DNA from: Ampelocalamus luodianensis
Lineage: Eukaryota; Streptophyta; Magnoliopsida; Poales; Poaceae
DNA: 64,000 nt
Assembly: GCA_036346255.1 (NCBI GenBank)
Contig: CM070617.1
Coordinates: 28,447,080 to 28,511,079, forward strand
Direction of reading: 5' to 3'
Below are positions 47,745 through 59,941 of this stretch, piece after piece. The position numbers and the translations under genes are program-made. The stretch's first letter is position 1. The number at the start of each line of letters is the position of its first letter. The notes under the pieces are model-generated. The model was not told where the DNA came from and did no database searches. It saw nothing but the letters and a program-made list of their open reading frames with translations.

Positions 47745-48520
47745 TGCAAAAAACCGTACTGTTCATGCGCTGCTACACCATGCATGTCTAGTGGTTTTAG
47801 GTAGTACTACTAGTAGCAGCAAAGCTCCCCTAGACTGGTTGGCAGCTAGCAGATAATGTAGGGGCCCTTTCGCTAACGTGCTGTGCTGCTACACTAGCTC
47901 TGGAATTACAAAGTGTGTACTGCCGGTGAAGTGCTAGCGCTTCAACTGGACATGAGAAGGGCACCTACTGGTCTTTGTTGGTTGCGAGGTGCTGCAAGGT
48001 AAAGCGGTCGTGCCGATGCCCCGTTCCCCCGACGGAGGTTCTGGGTGGTTGGTCTCCGGAGGCACAGGCGAGGTGGCCTTCGGAAGGCACCCGAGGCGGG
48101 TGGTGGTCTTCGGAGCGAAGGGCATCCAGCGAGGGAGCCGGTGCTGAGCAAAGGTGCTATGGCCCTCCGGATGCTGAGCGAAGCCTGTCCGAACACACAT
48201 ATACGGCTTGCTGGTGGTGTTTGTCATGAGCACATTTAAGCGTCGGATAGCATTGGTGCCTGGACTGGTTGTTGGTTGGTAATTAATGCAGTGGTCCTCC
48301 TGTCCACGTGACTGCGTGTCTAGGGGTTGGAGGTGGTCCTGCTAGCACTAGCAGAGCCCCCCTAGGCCAACTGGCAGCTAGCATTTAATGTAGAGGTCCT
48401 CCTTTTTACATGCAGCTTAACTACGCTAGTTGTGTAGAATTGCAAACAGCGTATGAGACTTACTGGTCTTGGGCGACTGCGAGGTGCAGCGAAGCGAGGC
48501 GGGCGTGAAGACGCCCCGAG
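47745..48520. repeat. Diverged direct duplication inside the LTR element
   Basis: 47785-48000 and 48310-48490 share order and blocks: GTCTAGTGGTTTTAGG/GTCTAGGGGTTGGAGG, TGGCAGCTAGCA, ACTGGTCTT and GCGAGGTGC. Similarity is partial. Confidence 0.6.
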
Positions 48521-48699
48521 GCCCCAGCCCGAGCGTATCCGCGGCGGCCCTCGATGGTCGCAGTGCAGCCGCGGATGCGAAGGACCCGAGGAGCCAGCGT
48601 CTGGTGCCGAGACGGATGGCCCGTCGCGAAAGGACCCGAGGTGGCTTCCACCGGCGTGGAGGCGAGGCGTCCCGAGGGCGCCCCGAGGTAGCTGGAGCT

Positions 48700-49743
48700 T
48701 AGCGACGGGGTGATGCCGGGCGCCGTCGGCGTGCTCGGCGGCCGAGGGTCGTGAGGGAAACCACCCAGGCGGCCGAAGCGATCGCCGCGCACGGATGGCG
48801 CGGCGTCTTGCACGGGGTGGGGTCTCTGAGGGGCTTCGGGTCCTTCGGATGGGAGGCAAAGTTCCCGGCGCTGCGTGCTCCGGGTTGGGTGAGGCAGGGG
48901 TTGCTCCGGGTGTTTCGAAGGCAGAGGTTGCGCCGAAGACCTCCGAAGGCTTCATGTGCTGAGACGGCTGTCGATGCCGAAGGAGCTCTGGAAGAGGCTC
49001 CGGATGCGGCGGCCCGAGGTGGGGCGAAGAGGGGCCGAGGTGCTCCGGAGGCGCGGGGGCGAAGGCTCCGGGTTGGGCTTTGGCCAGATACGCCGAAGAC
49101 GATCCGGAAGGCCTTTGGAGTGGAGGCAGGCTGTGGTAGGCGAGGGTGCTCCGGGCGGGAGTGCGCCTGCGCGTAGGTTACTCCGGGGGGCCTACGGACC
49201 GGAGGCGCAGGCGGAGGTGGCCTCAGCCTCGACGGGGTCGGAGCCGGAGGTAGGTGAGGGTGCTCCGAGCGGGGGTGCGCCCGCACGTAGGTTACTCCAG
49301 AGGGCCTCCGGACCGGAGGCAGAGGCGGAGGTGGCCTCAGCCTCGACGGGGCCGGAGCCGGAGGTAGGTGAGGGTGCTCCGAGGTGTCAATGTTTTTGGC
49401 TCGTGGAGCCGCCGGAGGCGCGCGGGATGCCTTTGGGCTGCTCCGAAGGGGCTTCCAGGTGTGGGGGCTGGAGACGCTCCAGCGAGGTGTCCTTCGTCCT
49501 CGGAGGCGCAAGCGAAGGGGGGCCTCCGGAGGTGTGCTTGCTTCGTGTGAAGGTGCCGAAGGGGCCGGAGGGCCTCCAGCGGTGAGGCGGAGGCGGAGGG
49601 GCTCCGGGCGGCTGCTCCGCAGGTCCACGCCGAAGGTGACTTGGGTGGGCTTCGGCTGTGTGAGTTGTTGTCTTCAGCTCCTCTTGTTTTGTAGCTCCTC
49701 TTGTTTTGTAGCTTTTTGTTCGGTCCCCACGGACGGCGCCAAC
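48700..49743 (-). other. Leader region next to primer site, open but without known domain
   Basis: A 309-codon minus frame (49628-48699) follows the primer site, where gag would be expected. Its translation is Pro/Arg/Ser-rich repeats (e.g. SEHPHLPPAP, SRLRPPPP) with no capsid or zinc-knuckle motif. A 114-bp repeat (AGGTTACTCC at 49175 and 49289) lies inside. Confidence 0.5.
49724..49743 (-). promoter_or_regulatory. Primer binding site of the LTR element
   Basis: On the minus strand TGGCGCCGTCCGTGGGG lies two bases behind the end of the LTR. TGGCGCCG starts are typical of plant Ty3/Gypsy and large non-autonomous elements. Confidence 0.65.
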
Positions 49744-50117
49744 TGTCGTAGCGTAAAGAGGCTAGACAGGGGGTACGGGGACCCTCCGTATGCGAGGACC
49801 CTCCGTACCCTTTTGTCTTGGAGAAGGACCGAAGGAAGAGAGGGGCTAAAGACACTGAGTGAAGATATGTATTGCTTGTATGTTTTAATGAGAGAGAACC
49901 CCCTTACATGTGCCCTTAGGGCTTTACTTATAGGGGGGCAAGAAGGGACATTTACCTTCTTGCCCCCATAGGCGAGGAAGAGGCAAGGGGTATTTAGGTA
50001 CATTGGCTATGAGTACTTATACAAGCTAGGTCTACACATGTACAGTATCCCTAACGGCACACCGGTATTCCTGACGACCCTAGGGTGCGGGGCACCCCAT
50101 GGGGCCCTGCTACGACA
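49744..50117 (-). repeat. LTR (5' LTR in element orientation)
   Basis: 374 bases, differing from the other LTR by GAGGG/GAGAG and one G in a G-run. Followed by the CTACT target duplication. Confidence 0.95.
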
Positions 50118-50690
50118 CTACTTATGCCTCATATATTGAAATCACATATAAATACAACTTCATTAACTGGAAGCATGGCATATTCGAATATCATTTATAT
50201 ACTCTGCAGAGTTGTCCAACTTTACCCACAAGATACCTCAAACTCACAATGTCAGGCCATAAACACGCAACATGTTAGCGTACGACTGAGCTGAGATAAC
50301 AAAGCCTTTTCGCTGCTCAACCTTTCTAGTCCTCTACCCGATAGGTCCTTGGACAATACAACCATCGGGAAATCACCGATCAATGGTGAACTACGCAGTC
50401 TGACACTGATTGCTCTTACTGTTGTGTAGTTAAGCAAGTGTCCTAACCAGACCACTCTTGACTCACCCCAAACCGCGGCTGCTCTGTACACAAGAGCAGG
50501 TGTCATCCTATAAATATGCAATCGAAAGAGCAGTGTACTAAGCCAAGTTAGATATACAAAATCCGTGGTTGAGTAATTTATGTGTCTGTTATTTGGCATA
50601 AGGTTCTTGTCCTTACCTATCTTCAGTGAGGAAATGGATCAATACCAACTCGTGGCTGTCCATCTGCTTGGTCTCACTTTCAACTAGGGA
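50118..50690 (+). mobile_element. Older LTR-like element, right part after nested insertion
   Basis: Continues the sequence broken at 42732. ACTCTGCAGAG at 50201 and CTTTACCCA-like text match 31231 onward. No coding sequence. Confidence 0.5.
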
Positions 50691-50835
50691 TGGCAATCGG
50701 GCGTGGCGAGCATGGGTAGTGCTCGCCCATACCCATGCCCGCGACCTTGATTTTCTCCCACGCGCATGCCCGCGAAGGACGACAGGTGAAGAACCTCGCC
50801 CATGCTCGTCGCCTGCGGGCATGCCCATGTACTCG
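50690..50835. repeat. Imperfect inverted repeat
   Basis: GGCGTGGCGAGCATGGGT near 50699 pairs with CCCATGCTCGTCGCC near 50797. It begins GGGATGGCAATCGGGC, a start common in dispersed plant repeats. Confidence 0.45.
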
Positions 50836-53322
50836 CCACATGGTATGTGACTGTGAGACTATGACATGCAAGTTCAACAAGTTTCAGCCTCTTGTGTTGC
50901 CAAAATCGAACTACAAGGTCAACATTGATTGCAAAACATGGGTAACAATAAGAAATTAGCCCCCAATGGATGCAACCAGTAAGGAATCGAGGAGAAAATT
51001 CATTAGGTTTGATTATTTCTTTTGCTCTATTTTCAGAGTATGCACACTACTTCCCAGCAAAAGATTCACATGGCATGTCAAAAGAAGAATGTAAAATGAG
51101 ATACCTTCCAGTTACGACAACATTGCGCGATCCAGCTTTGCAATGTTCCTCTAGGACACTGTTTGCACCATCATTGTGCCAATAATTACTCCACCAAGCC
51201 AGCTATACCAAATTAGTGTATTCATTTGAGTGTCTCCACCTAAATACAAAAGTAGCTAGATTATTAACTATTGGACTGAAACGACAACTAGAGGGGGGGT
51301 TGAATAAAAGCATTGTCTCTTTTTCATCTTGATCGGATTCAACACGATTTTCCCTCTAATAGCTATGAGAGCTATGAAAATCAACATACAAGTATAGCGG
51401 AAGACTTGTATTGAATCCAATCAACTCTAAAAAAATAGACCAAAATCACCAAAAACTCAAGACAAAAATGAGTTGGGCGGTCGGACCTCTCACATGAACT
51501 GTAAAAACAGACAGAACGCAAGATCACAAATTGGTCTAAAATTTGATCCGCAACTCCAAACTACACGAAACTTGAAACACACCTTCTCTGGGATGTCAGG
51601 AACCTATTCCAGTCAAGGATCGTGAAGATCATTGCCAAAGTTCCAACCCTTTTCGGTTTGAGTGAAGATTGTTTTAGGACCGAGTCAAAACCAAAATATG
51701 ATATAAAAACTTACTCGTGGGTAAAAGATGATTTTAGATGCATTCCCACATGTCACAGCAAACAAGATCCAGGCCAGAAACCAAAGGAAAACGAAATGAT
51801 CACATAAACCCCCAAAATCACAAAAGAAAGAGTAAGAACAAGAAGAGACTTATCTTAAAAAAATAATTTTGGATTGATTTCAGATTGATGTTGGTTTACA
51901 ACCACTCCATCTTGGAGGACAAAAGCTCAACACTTGAGCATACAATCAATCCAACTCTCTAGAACCCTACCTCTCCACTTTTCTCTTCCTAAACACAAAA
52001 TAGGGTTTCTTCAATACCGGGGTTCTTTTTAGGGTGCACAACCAGCACCCTTCCCTATTTATAGTGGAGGCTAGCTTCTAGAGGAAGACATCTTAAATGG
52101 GCACCCGTTAAGCCCACACATAAACGGGTTTACTAACGTACGATGGCCCCCATTGAACCCATCATGACACTTGCACTGACCCTGCGCTGCTTGATGCAAC
52201 CTATCACACCGAACTACCACGCCGCTTGATCCATTATATCGCACAGAACTGTCACGCTGCTTGATGTGACCCGTCACATAGAACTACTGCGCTCGGTAAT
52301 TATTATCCATTTTACGCCATGCTTGAGTCCAACCATCTCACCTGATATCCAAGATCATTCTGGACCTTGGTTCTCCTAACCAAGTCCCGACCCTTCTCAC
52401 CATTGATCATAGTTGACCACCAAGCCACATGCATAAGAATAAACAAGGAAATCGATTATATGAACAAATTCTTCGCAACTTGACCCACGTTAGTTAAAAT
52501 ATGCATAATGCAAAACATGCATCCATGACCACTGTCAACGACCAGTGTCCAGAACCACTGTCTTCGACCAGTGTCCACGACCACTGACTTGGTCAAAAAG
52601 GTCTACGACCACCTGGACGAAAAGGCTACGACCACACTGAAAGGGCTACGACCACTTGCTACTCGTAGCTACAGTACTCGAAAGCTACAATACCCAAAGC
52701 ATAAGTACGCGAGCTAGAGTCCTCGAAGATTTTGATCACGCTACAGTACTTGGTGAACAGTACTCGTGGCTTTCGACCGCTCAGCACTCGCAGCTGCAGT
52801 TTTCAAAGATTTCGACCACTGGTACTCGTAGCTACAGCTCGATGAACAATACTCATAACTACAGTACTCGAAGCTTTCGACCATTCGACAACTCGATACA
52901 AAGCTACGGTCAAACCGATATTCCTGAACTCTGCAGAAAACAAGTGATTCGACAAATCTTCAACACCATTGCCAATTGTATCATCATCCTAAGATCATGA
53001 GCATATCCCCATGATATCCACATTAACCGAAACTCTACCAAGGATCTATATGAAATAAAGAGAAAAGAAGAATGCAAAGGCAATGCAATAAATTATACAT
53101 GAGTATATGATTGACCTGATAACTGAAATTGAATTGCAAGTACAACACCAGTGCTCATCATAGTGACAACATATCTGCCTAGCTGAGTAGCAACCTGAAA
53201 AGGAGAAGGAAATCAGTGAATATAAACCAAGTCTTTTTCAGAAAAGGAGTAAAAATTTGTGACCTGTTTCAGAAAAGGGGTAAAATTATTTGATCCCCAC
53301 TATTGATAAGCAATATGACACA
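50836..53322. other. Repetitive DNA without recognised genes
   Basis: ACAACTAGAGGGGGGGTTGAAT near 51282 is a phrase common in large grass repeats. From 52500 to 52920 there are many degenerate copies of GACCACTG and then TACTCGTAGCTACAG. The 114-codon frame 52656-53000 is a by-product of these. Confidence 0.45.
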
Positions 53323-56300
53323 TGTAACAGCCCTAAGTTAGGGTTTGTGTTTCAAATGTAAAATTATGAGGAGAAATAAAAACTTTTGATATCTCATGAA
53401 ATCATTTGGAAGTTTTCCAAATTTTCCCTAAACAATTTCCATTTTCTAGAATTTGTTCTTGTGAATGGAAGTTGTTGTCAACAAAATTCTTGACCTTAAA
53501 CTTGTGATCACCCTCTGCAAGTATTTTTCCTATCATCTTGATCATCCTAGTTACCTCTCTGAAAAATTTCACAAATTTTAGATTTTGTTTGCTATTTCAA
53601 ATGGCCAAGTCAAACCAGTTTGGAAATCTGGTCAAACCCCTGGACAACAACTTGTGAATTTTCTTGGGAGAAATCTAGTGCATGAAAATTCTTGGAACAA
53701 TTACACAATGTTGTCCTCTGTCCCTGTAAGATCCCTTAAAAATTTCAGAATTTTTGGAGCTCGGGAGCTATCTCTAAAAATTCCCCAAACCAGCTCAGCC
53801 TTTTTAATTCAAACCCTGGAACTACTGTTCCTCGGGCTCGAACCCAACTCGAGCTCGAGTCCGACCGCACCACTCGGTTCAAGCCGCACCGCCTAGCTGC
53901 ACCGCGCGTGCCCGATCGTTGCCAACCGTCCGATGCAAATCGAACGATCCACGTTCGCGCATGCAATCGACCGGTCCGAATGCATGCAGGGATCTCGACC
54001 GTCCGTTTTAGATCCAACGGTCAGTATTCTCTTGATCGAGTCAGACCAACTGTTCACGCCGCACTTGACTCTGGCTCGCGCCGCTTTGCTGCTGTCGCTG
54101 ACGGGCGGGCCCTACTTGTCAGGTCGTCACCTACCTCGCGCCTGAGAGCCGAGTGCCGACGGCAGCGTGCATGCGCGCCACCTCGCCTCGCCGTCCATTC
54201 TCGGTTTTCTCGCGCGCTTCACCTCGGCCGCATCGTCCGCTGTTAGCCCATACCCTGGTAAGGCATTAATCGCCCGTCATCTACCTCACCAACTCGCCGC
54301 CTCTGCTCCTGAGCGCATCGGCGTTGAGGGCTCCTCCTCTCGGGTTTCTCCGTCCTTTTTCCTACTTAAGGGTACCCAAAGCTTCCTCTTCCTCTCTTTG
54401 ACATCACAAAGCCATTCACTACCTTCCTTGTTCGCTCTGAGCTCAAACCAAGGGAGTGCGCGTTCTCTGGTTCACGGCCGTGCCGCCGCCGCCGTGTCAG
54501 CACCACAACCAGTGAAGCTCACCTTCTTCTTTGCGCGCACGACTGTGTTCCACTCGTCAGATTGTTTCCTCAACTAATTTCGAGTTTCACTCGCAGGGGG
54601 CCGTTGAATTTAGGTGTCCCTCTTCTTCGGCCGAAAGTTGGATCTTCGTCCTCATCTCCGGTGAGTTGGTTCCTAGAGTAATTGCTCGCGCTAGCACCAT
54701 CTAGTGCACTCACCCGAGCTATCTCCATCTCTCTTTTCTCCTGTTTTTGCTCAGGTTGTTCCTTCCTCGGTGACCCCTTGATCGCCGTCGCGGTTCATCG
54801 TCGTCAGGTCATCTCCGGCAAGCTCTTCCTCTCCGCATCGTCCCGGTGAGCTCAGAGAACCATAGAGTAGCTTGTGAGCCCATTTATTTGCTTGTAGCGT
54901 TGCCGGTTTGGCGTTGCCATTTTCACCGTAGCTTGTACTCCGCCCCTCGCCGTCGCGCCGCCTCGTCAGTCACCTCCGACCGACCGCGGTATCTTCGGTG
55001 CGCGATAAGCGTTAGGGTTCCATTTTGTCCTTGCCCGCACGGCGAGCTCTCCTTCGCCGCGGCGCCGGCCATAACGGTCGGAACTCCTCTGTTGTCGCGA
55101 GCTAGCACATTTTTAGAGTACGGCGAGAATGTTCGGAAGGTGTATTCTTTGAACCCGCTATCGACGTCACCTTCGGTGGGGCTGTGTCGGGGCTGACCCA
55201 GTCAGCGTTTTCACTCGGGTCCACCTGTCTGTGGCTGTGGCTAGCTGGCTGTCGGTAGAAAAAGGAATTAATGCTTTAGTTTTTCTGAAATGCTTTTCTG
55301 GTTTGCTCATAATTCAATTGAACTTATAAAATTCATAACTAATTCAATTTTTCTTCAAATCGCATGAAACCAGTTCTATTAATTTTCATTTTAAATATGC
55401 TATTTACTAAAAATGGTTTCAGCTTTGTCTCTGTATCAAAAATCTGATAGTTGATTAAATGGTGTATTATGTATTTTCCAAATTAGAAAATTCATATCTA
55501 TCTCAATATTTGTCCAAATCCAGTAAATCCAATTTTGTAAATTTTCATTTTAGTATACTAATTATCAGGATAGGTTTTAGATATGTTCATGTTCTTAAAT
55601 TTTGTTAAAGAATTAAATGATGCTTTATGTGTATTGTTAGCTTAGAAAATTCCTAGAAAATTCATAACAAATTAAAATGAGTTGTTCTCTGTTTCTAAAA
55701 TTTATGTTAAGCCATGCTCTAGCTGCTGTATGAATGTTGTGCTCGTTAGATGGTTTTGAATGTTTGAGTTTTGTCGGTGTTTTTGTTCTTATTCGTTGCT
55801 TTTGCTCGATCGATAGATTGCGGCAGTTCTGGTTTTATCGAGTGATCCTCTGCAATGAGTTGAGCCTATTGAGCGTGATAGCAGAACAGCGCGCTTGATC
55901 ATATTACTCCCGGATTTTAAAATCTAATATTTTGTTTCAACCGTATGTATGCATCGCTTAATTTGTGTTAAATTGAGTAGTTAATCCTTTAGATGCATAA
56001 TCGTAGATAAATAAATTGTCCTCTACACCCGAGCCTAGGTTATTTGCTGTGATTGGAGTTCGTTGGATGGACTCTTGTCGCTTAGTAGATTGCGAGTCCA
56101 GTTGCTTAGCCATGCTTAGTCATCGGTAGAATTGGGCGATCACCGACTTAGTCGATGATCTTGATCACATAAAATAATTATTGTTCCTTATGTTTCCAGC
56201 TTATGCTATGATTAATTGCAAAACTAAAACTGAAAACAAAAATGATTTAGACTTGGGCACAACGGTATGATTGGTGTGATCTGTTGGGTGTGACTGGAAT

Positions 56301-57450
56301 GGTGCCCGAGTCAGTTAAGGACCGAGTTACTTGCGCCACCGTACTGAGCATTTTGCGTGCTAACCTCACTAGAGGGTATGGGACCTCTCTTGACCTAGTA
56401 CTTTGGCGTGTATTGGCTTCGGGTCGCAGGAGGTCGCAGGAGGGATGGTGTTGGGAGCATGGTAGTTGTCCGAAAAGCTTTACCCCGCAAAGGTAGTTGT
56501 CTTTTCGGCTTTACCATGTAAGCGTATGGATTTCTATCCATACGAGCGCTCGTAGTTAATACACAATATTGGAAAAAGTCTCGTAGGACTTAGCCAGGCA
56601 AGCATACCTTGAAGTGTGCTTTGGCTTGAAGCGATGCGAAGTGTGGGTACATTGGTACACCTGCGAGGTTAAAACTATTCGAATAGCCTCGTCCTAGGTT
56701 ATGGAGACGCTCGGATACGCCCCGTAAGAACTAGACTGCAACCTTTTAAATTAAAACTTGAAGGGTGGTACGAATATGGAATTCGTGCTATTGTTGGGGT
56801 GACTATTGGGATAGTCACTTCTAGGTTGTTTATCTTTACTCTTTGTTATTATTATCCCTTCTTGTTATTTCAATTAAAAATGAATTGCAAACTTGCCTTC
56901 AAACTGTATTACATTATTGCAAATAAATTTGGTTTTGTGCAAATGAAACATATGGCCTCCACCAAATAAGCCTGCATGTAGCTTATGAATAGGTCTGCTA
57001 GTTCACACGTCAGTCTTGCGAGTACAAAGACAATCTTTGTACTCATCGGCTTTGCTTAATGTTTTTGTTGCAGAGGAAGAAGGTGAGCCCCAAGGGCCTC
57101 ACTTCTGTGGGTTTTGCTGCCGCTTCGTGTTCGACGACTAGGCTTGGCGGTCCGGTCAGATGCCTTGTGGGTTGAAGGCACACTGATTGACTTTGTTTAT
57201 AGCCATCTTATGGCACTGTTGCTTCCGCTGTCGTTCTTCTGTTATTTCAGTATCTTTTGGCCGGTCGGTCCTGGTCTGTAATAATCTACTGTTGTTACTT
57301 TCTGTTTAGTAGTGTAATGTTTGGACTCTATGTTTGGAATGGAGTTGATGCATAATTTTGTGGTGAGGTATGTATACTGCTTTGCTGGGAAGTATACATA
57401 TCTCGAGGCTCGGTTTATTCGATTTGTGATGCTAGAGCCAGGTGGTTGGC
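53323..57450 (-). mobile_element. Probable large LTR-derived repeat (LARD-like), boundaries uncertain
   Basis: Starts near TGTAACAGCCCTAAG. It has a GC-rich 53800-55200 block, then AT-rich DNA. Near its right end, read on the minus strand, it carries GAGTAC...GTACTCGCAAG (57044-57012), the same hairpin motif as three plus-strand places. No gag-pol motifs and no second LTR were found, so it may be a solo LTR or a truncated non-autonomous element. Confidence 0.4.
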
Positions 57451-57839
57451 TAAGCATTACAAGCCAAATAAATTGGGGTTCTCACAACACACAATCAACA
57501 TGGTCCAGTGTAAGTCTAAACCACGTGACTAGACAACTTCACTGACTAAATATGAGTAAGCACAATGCAGTCGCTCTAAATAGCAACATCTACTAAACAA
57601 ACCTTTTGTCTAGGCTTGCCACAAGTAGATACTGCAGCGGTGCTTATGTTAGAATCAGCAAATATTGGACATTTCATTTGCAGTCATAACTATAAAATCA
57701 TAGGAAAACTAGAAAGTAATACATTTGAGCTACCAAGCAGGCTTACAAGGTTGGATGTTTAGCCCATAAAATGGTAGAATAAAAGTTTTTGCATAACCAA
57801 ACGGAGCAGCTGCATATGCCAGGGCCTGCCGGTTCACTA

Positions 57840-58057
57840 ATGGAGCTCACCGAGAAGAGGATCTCCTCGGCCTTCTCGACCGCGCGTTGGTACTACCCCC
57901 CATACGCCTCTGCTGCCGCTGACTGGCACCCCGCGAGCCCTTGTATCGTTGCTTTCAGCTTGTAGAGCAGTCCCTTCCCACGCCTCCGCGCCTTGGGCGG
58001 TGGCGGCGATGGCTCCTCACCGTCCCCACCGGTTTCCTGCTTGAACGCGTGGTAGCG
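57840..58057 (-). pseudogene. Gene fragment, family not recognised
   Basis: On the minus strand the frame reads RYHAFKQETGGDGEEP, ARRRGKGLLYKLKATIQGLA and GCQSAAAEAYGG. A TAG at 57895-57893 follows, and beyond it the frame continues YQRAVEKAEEILFSVSS. The natural composition before and after the stop suggests a once-coding helical protein end. It is the leftmost of several same-strand fragments. Confidence 0.4.
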
Positions 58058-58588
58058 AAGGAGGGATGGATGGTAGCAGGTGTAAGCAGGGATGTCAGGC
58101 GAGTGGTGGAGGCGACTGTGGGCGGAGAGGTGGACAACCGCGGTGGCAGACGGGTGGGACCGTGGGAGGATCGGAGGAGTGACCGAGTGAGGATTGGATT
58201 TGGATCTGGCCACGAGGAGAGGGGTGTGAGGAGTGACCGAGTGAGGAGGCGGCGGCGGCCAGGCGTGAGGAGGGGTAGTCGGGCGTGAGGAAGGCGGCGG
58301 CAGGTGTGACCACGTGAGCGCGCGGGAAGGGGATCTGGATTCTGGAGGACTAGTAGCCCTACGCGTGTCTTGGCACACCAAGACAATGTGAATGAAGAAG
58401 GGGTAAAAACTGAAAAGCATATAAGTAAACTGCAAAGAAGAACAAAAACAATAGAAAAGAATAAGAAAACTTAATAGAAAAGAATAAGAAAACTTAGCCA
58501 ATGGACTGGACTATAGCTGTGCAAGCAACAAGAGAAACAAAGACGAGTGAACTCTATAAAATCTAGTTTGATAAATGTTTGGTTTGAT

Positions 58589-58736
58589 GAGAACATGCTC
58601 ATAGCATGGTGGTAAGACCTCTAGGTGTGAGGCTACCAACCAGGGCTCGAATCTTGGTTCTCACAAAAAAAGCCCCTCCCTGTGTGTTCCATGTGGTCGT
58701 TGCACGGTCGCTATGCGGTATGTCTCTCCCCTTGGG
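58589..58736 (+). mobile_element. tRNA-derived SINE
   Basis: CATAGCATGGTGGTAAGACC resembles a Pol III A box and GGGCTCGAATCTTG a B box, about 35 bases apart, as in tRNA-derived SINEs. Imperfect direct repeats flank it: TCTAGTTTGATAAATGTTTG (58562 onward) and TCTAGTTTTTAAATGTTCAG (58737 onward), both ending GTTTGAT. The tail is T-rich rather than A-rich. Confidence 0.65.
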
Positions 58737-58769
58737 TCTAGTTTTTAAATGTTCAGTTTGATCCAAAAG

Positions 58770-59529
58770 TTTTAGTCGTTCCTTCCATCAGCACTTTGGG
58801 ATGCTGTAAAGTCTTTTATATGCATCTTATCAGTCTTACCTTTTAAAAGGAACTTTTTTTGTACATCATATGAGCCACAACACGATGTTACATGAACAAT
58901 CCACATGCCAGGACCAGATGATCCATCCGACAGAAACTGTGTCTATAACAGAACAAAGAATTTAGCAAATTACTTGTATTGAGGTCGACAGGCAGAACCA
59001 ATTTTGGTAGTTTTATTTCTTTCGAGTCCGTAATATTACAAAGATATTGACTAAAATTTGAGGACATACAACATTGAGAATACTCCAGCATAACAAAAAT
59101 TGCAAGGTCCAAGGACTATGTATACTGATATACATATCTTACCAGCTTTACTGATATGCTATATATACTTCTGATTGAACAAATCATACACAAAAACTAA
59201 GACAATAAAGGAAAGCAGCACTATGCTATTCCCATTTTCAGTCATTATTGTTTTGAATTTCTGATTAAGGTGGCTTGCATGTTGGTCCTAAATGTGTTTA
59301 TAAGATTATGTGAGAGCACCTAGAAAACTATAAGAACAAAACAAAACAACATAAAATTAAAGGTATCAATAAAAGAAAAGGTCCTAGAAAGAAGCAATCC
59401 TGATCATGACCAATCCAGCTATAGGAAGAGAACAAAAAAAACAAGCCATGTATGTATACGTGTACTCAGTTGTCCATGTATATTTGTAAGAAACAATATG
59501 AAAATGAGAGATCTGTCAGAAAACATGTT
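58770..59529. other. Spacer inside gene-fragment cluster
   Basis: AT-rich, no exon recognised. It may be intron sequence carried with the fragments. Confidence 0.4.
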
Positions 59530-59707
59530 CAAGTCCCAAATCATGTCCATTTAGTTTTGCATATATAACAGGATATCCTTGTTGCTTAGTCTATGTAGTT
59601 ATGAGATCCTTAACGGGCTCCCCAGTTTCCTCTTCAAGAACAACCCATAGGTCTTCGGTTTTAGCGTTTGAGTAGGCATACTTCTTTATGTATGAAGCCA
59701 AAGTTTT
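59530..59707 (-). pseudogene. Aminopeptidase M1 (APM1-like) exon fragment with nonsense codon
   Basis: After a TTTCAG acceptor at 59708 the minus frame reads KTLASYIKKYAYSNAKTEDL, WVVLEEETGEPVKDLITT, then TAG (59593-59591), then TKQQGYPVIYAKLNGHDL. Plant M1 aminopeptidases have a Trp at the stop position (TTWTKQ-GYPVI), so TGG has become TAG. The piece is from the C-terminal helical domain; the zinc-binding HEXXH domain is not in the window. It is a single exon, lying between an unknown fragment and the eIF3k fragment. Confidence 0.8.
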
Positions 59708-59941
59708 CTGAAAGAGTATAGATTCACAAAGTTGGTACAAGACGAAAATTTGAGAAAAATAGTTCATAGTGTAGTAGGAAAAAGAGCTACATAGATAAAT
59801 CATAAATGCAATAAAATTGGACATTCATCTTTGACAAACAAAAAAACATAATTCAAACTATTCTTCAACAGGTGCATCATGCTTACTTATAAAATGATCC
59901 GCAACAAAGGCAAATTTTATAATTACAATCCCTTTTAGTAT

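Larger units (their letters stand above)
42733..50117 (-). mobile_element. Young non-autonomous LTR retrotransposon filled with tandem arrays
   Basis: LTRs at 42733-43105 and 49744-50117 start TGTCGTAGC and end GCTACGACA, flanked by CTACT duplications (42728-42732 and 50118-50122). The LTRs differ by about one substitution and one indel, so insertion was recent. On the minus strand the right LTR is followed by TGGCGCCGTCCGTGGGGACC, a tRNA-type primer site, and the left LTR is preceded by the purine-rich GACGAGGGAG, so the element points left. No gag, protease, integrase or RT motif was found in the 6.6-kb interior. It consists largely of tandem arrays with units of 76, 63, 103, 67 and 114 bp. 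It must depend on proteins of another element. Confidence 0.9.

Noticed and set aside
52656..53000. 114-codon plus frame as a gene
   Set aside because: It runs through degenerate TACTCGTAGCTACAG repeats and has no domain.
53323..57450. Full LTR retrotransposon with paired LTRs
   Set aside because: TGTAACAG start and a TTACA end were considered, but flanking 5-base words do not match and no second LTR was found.
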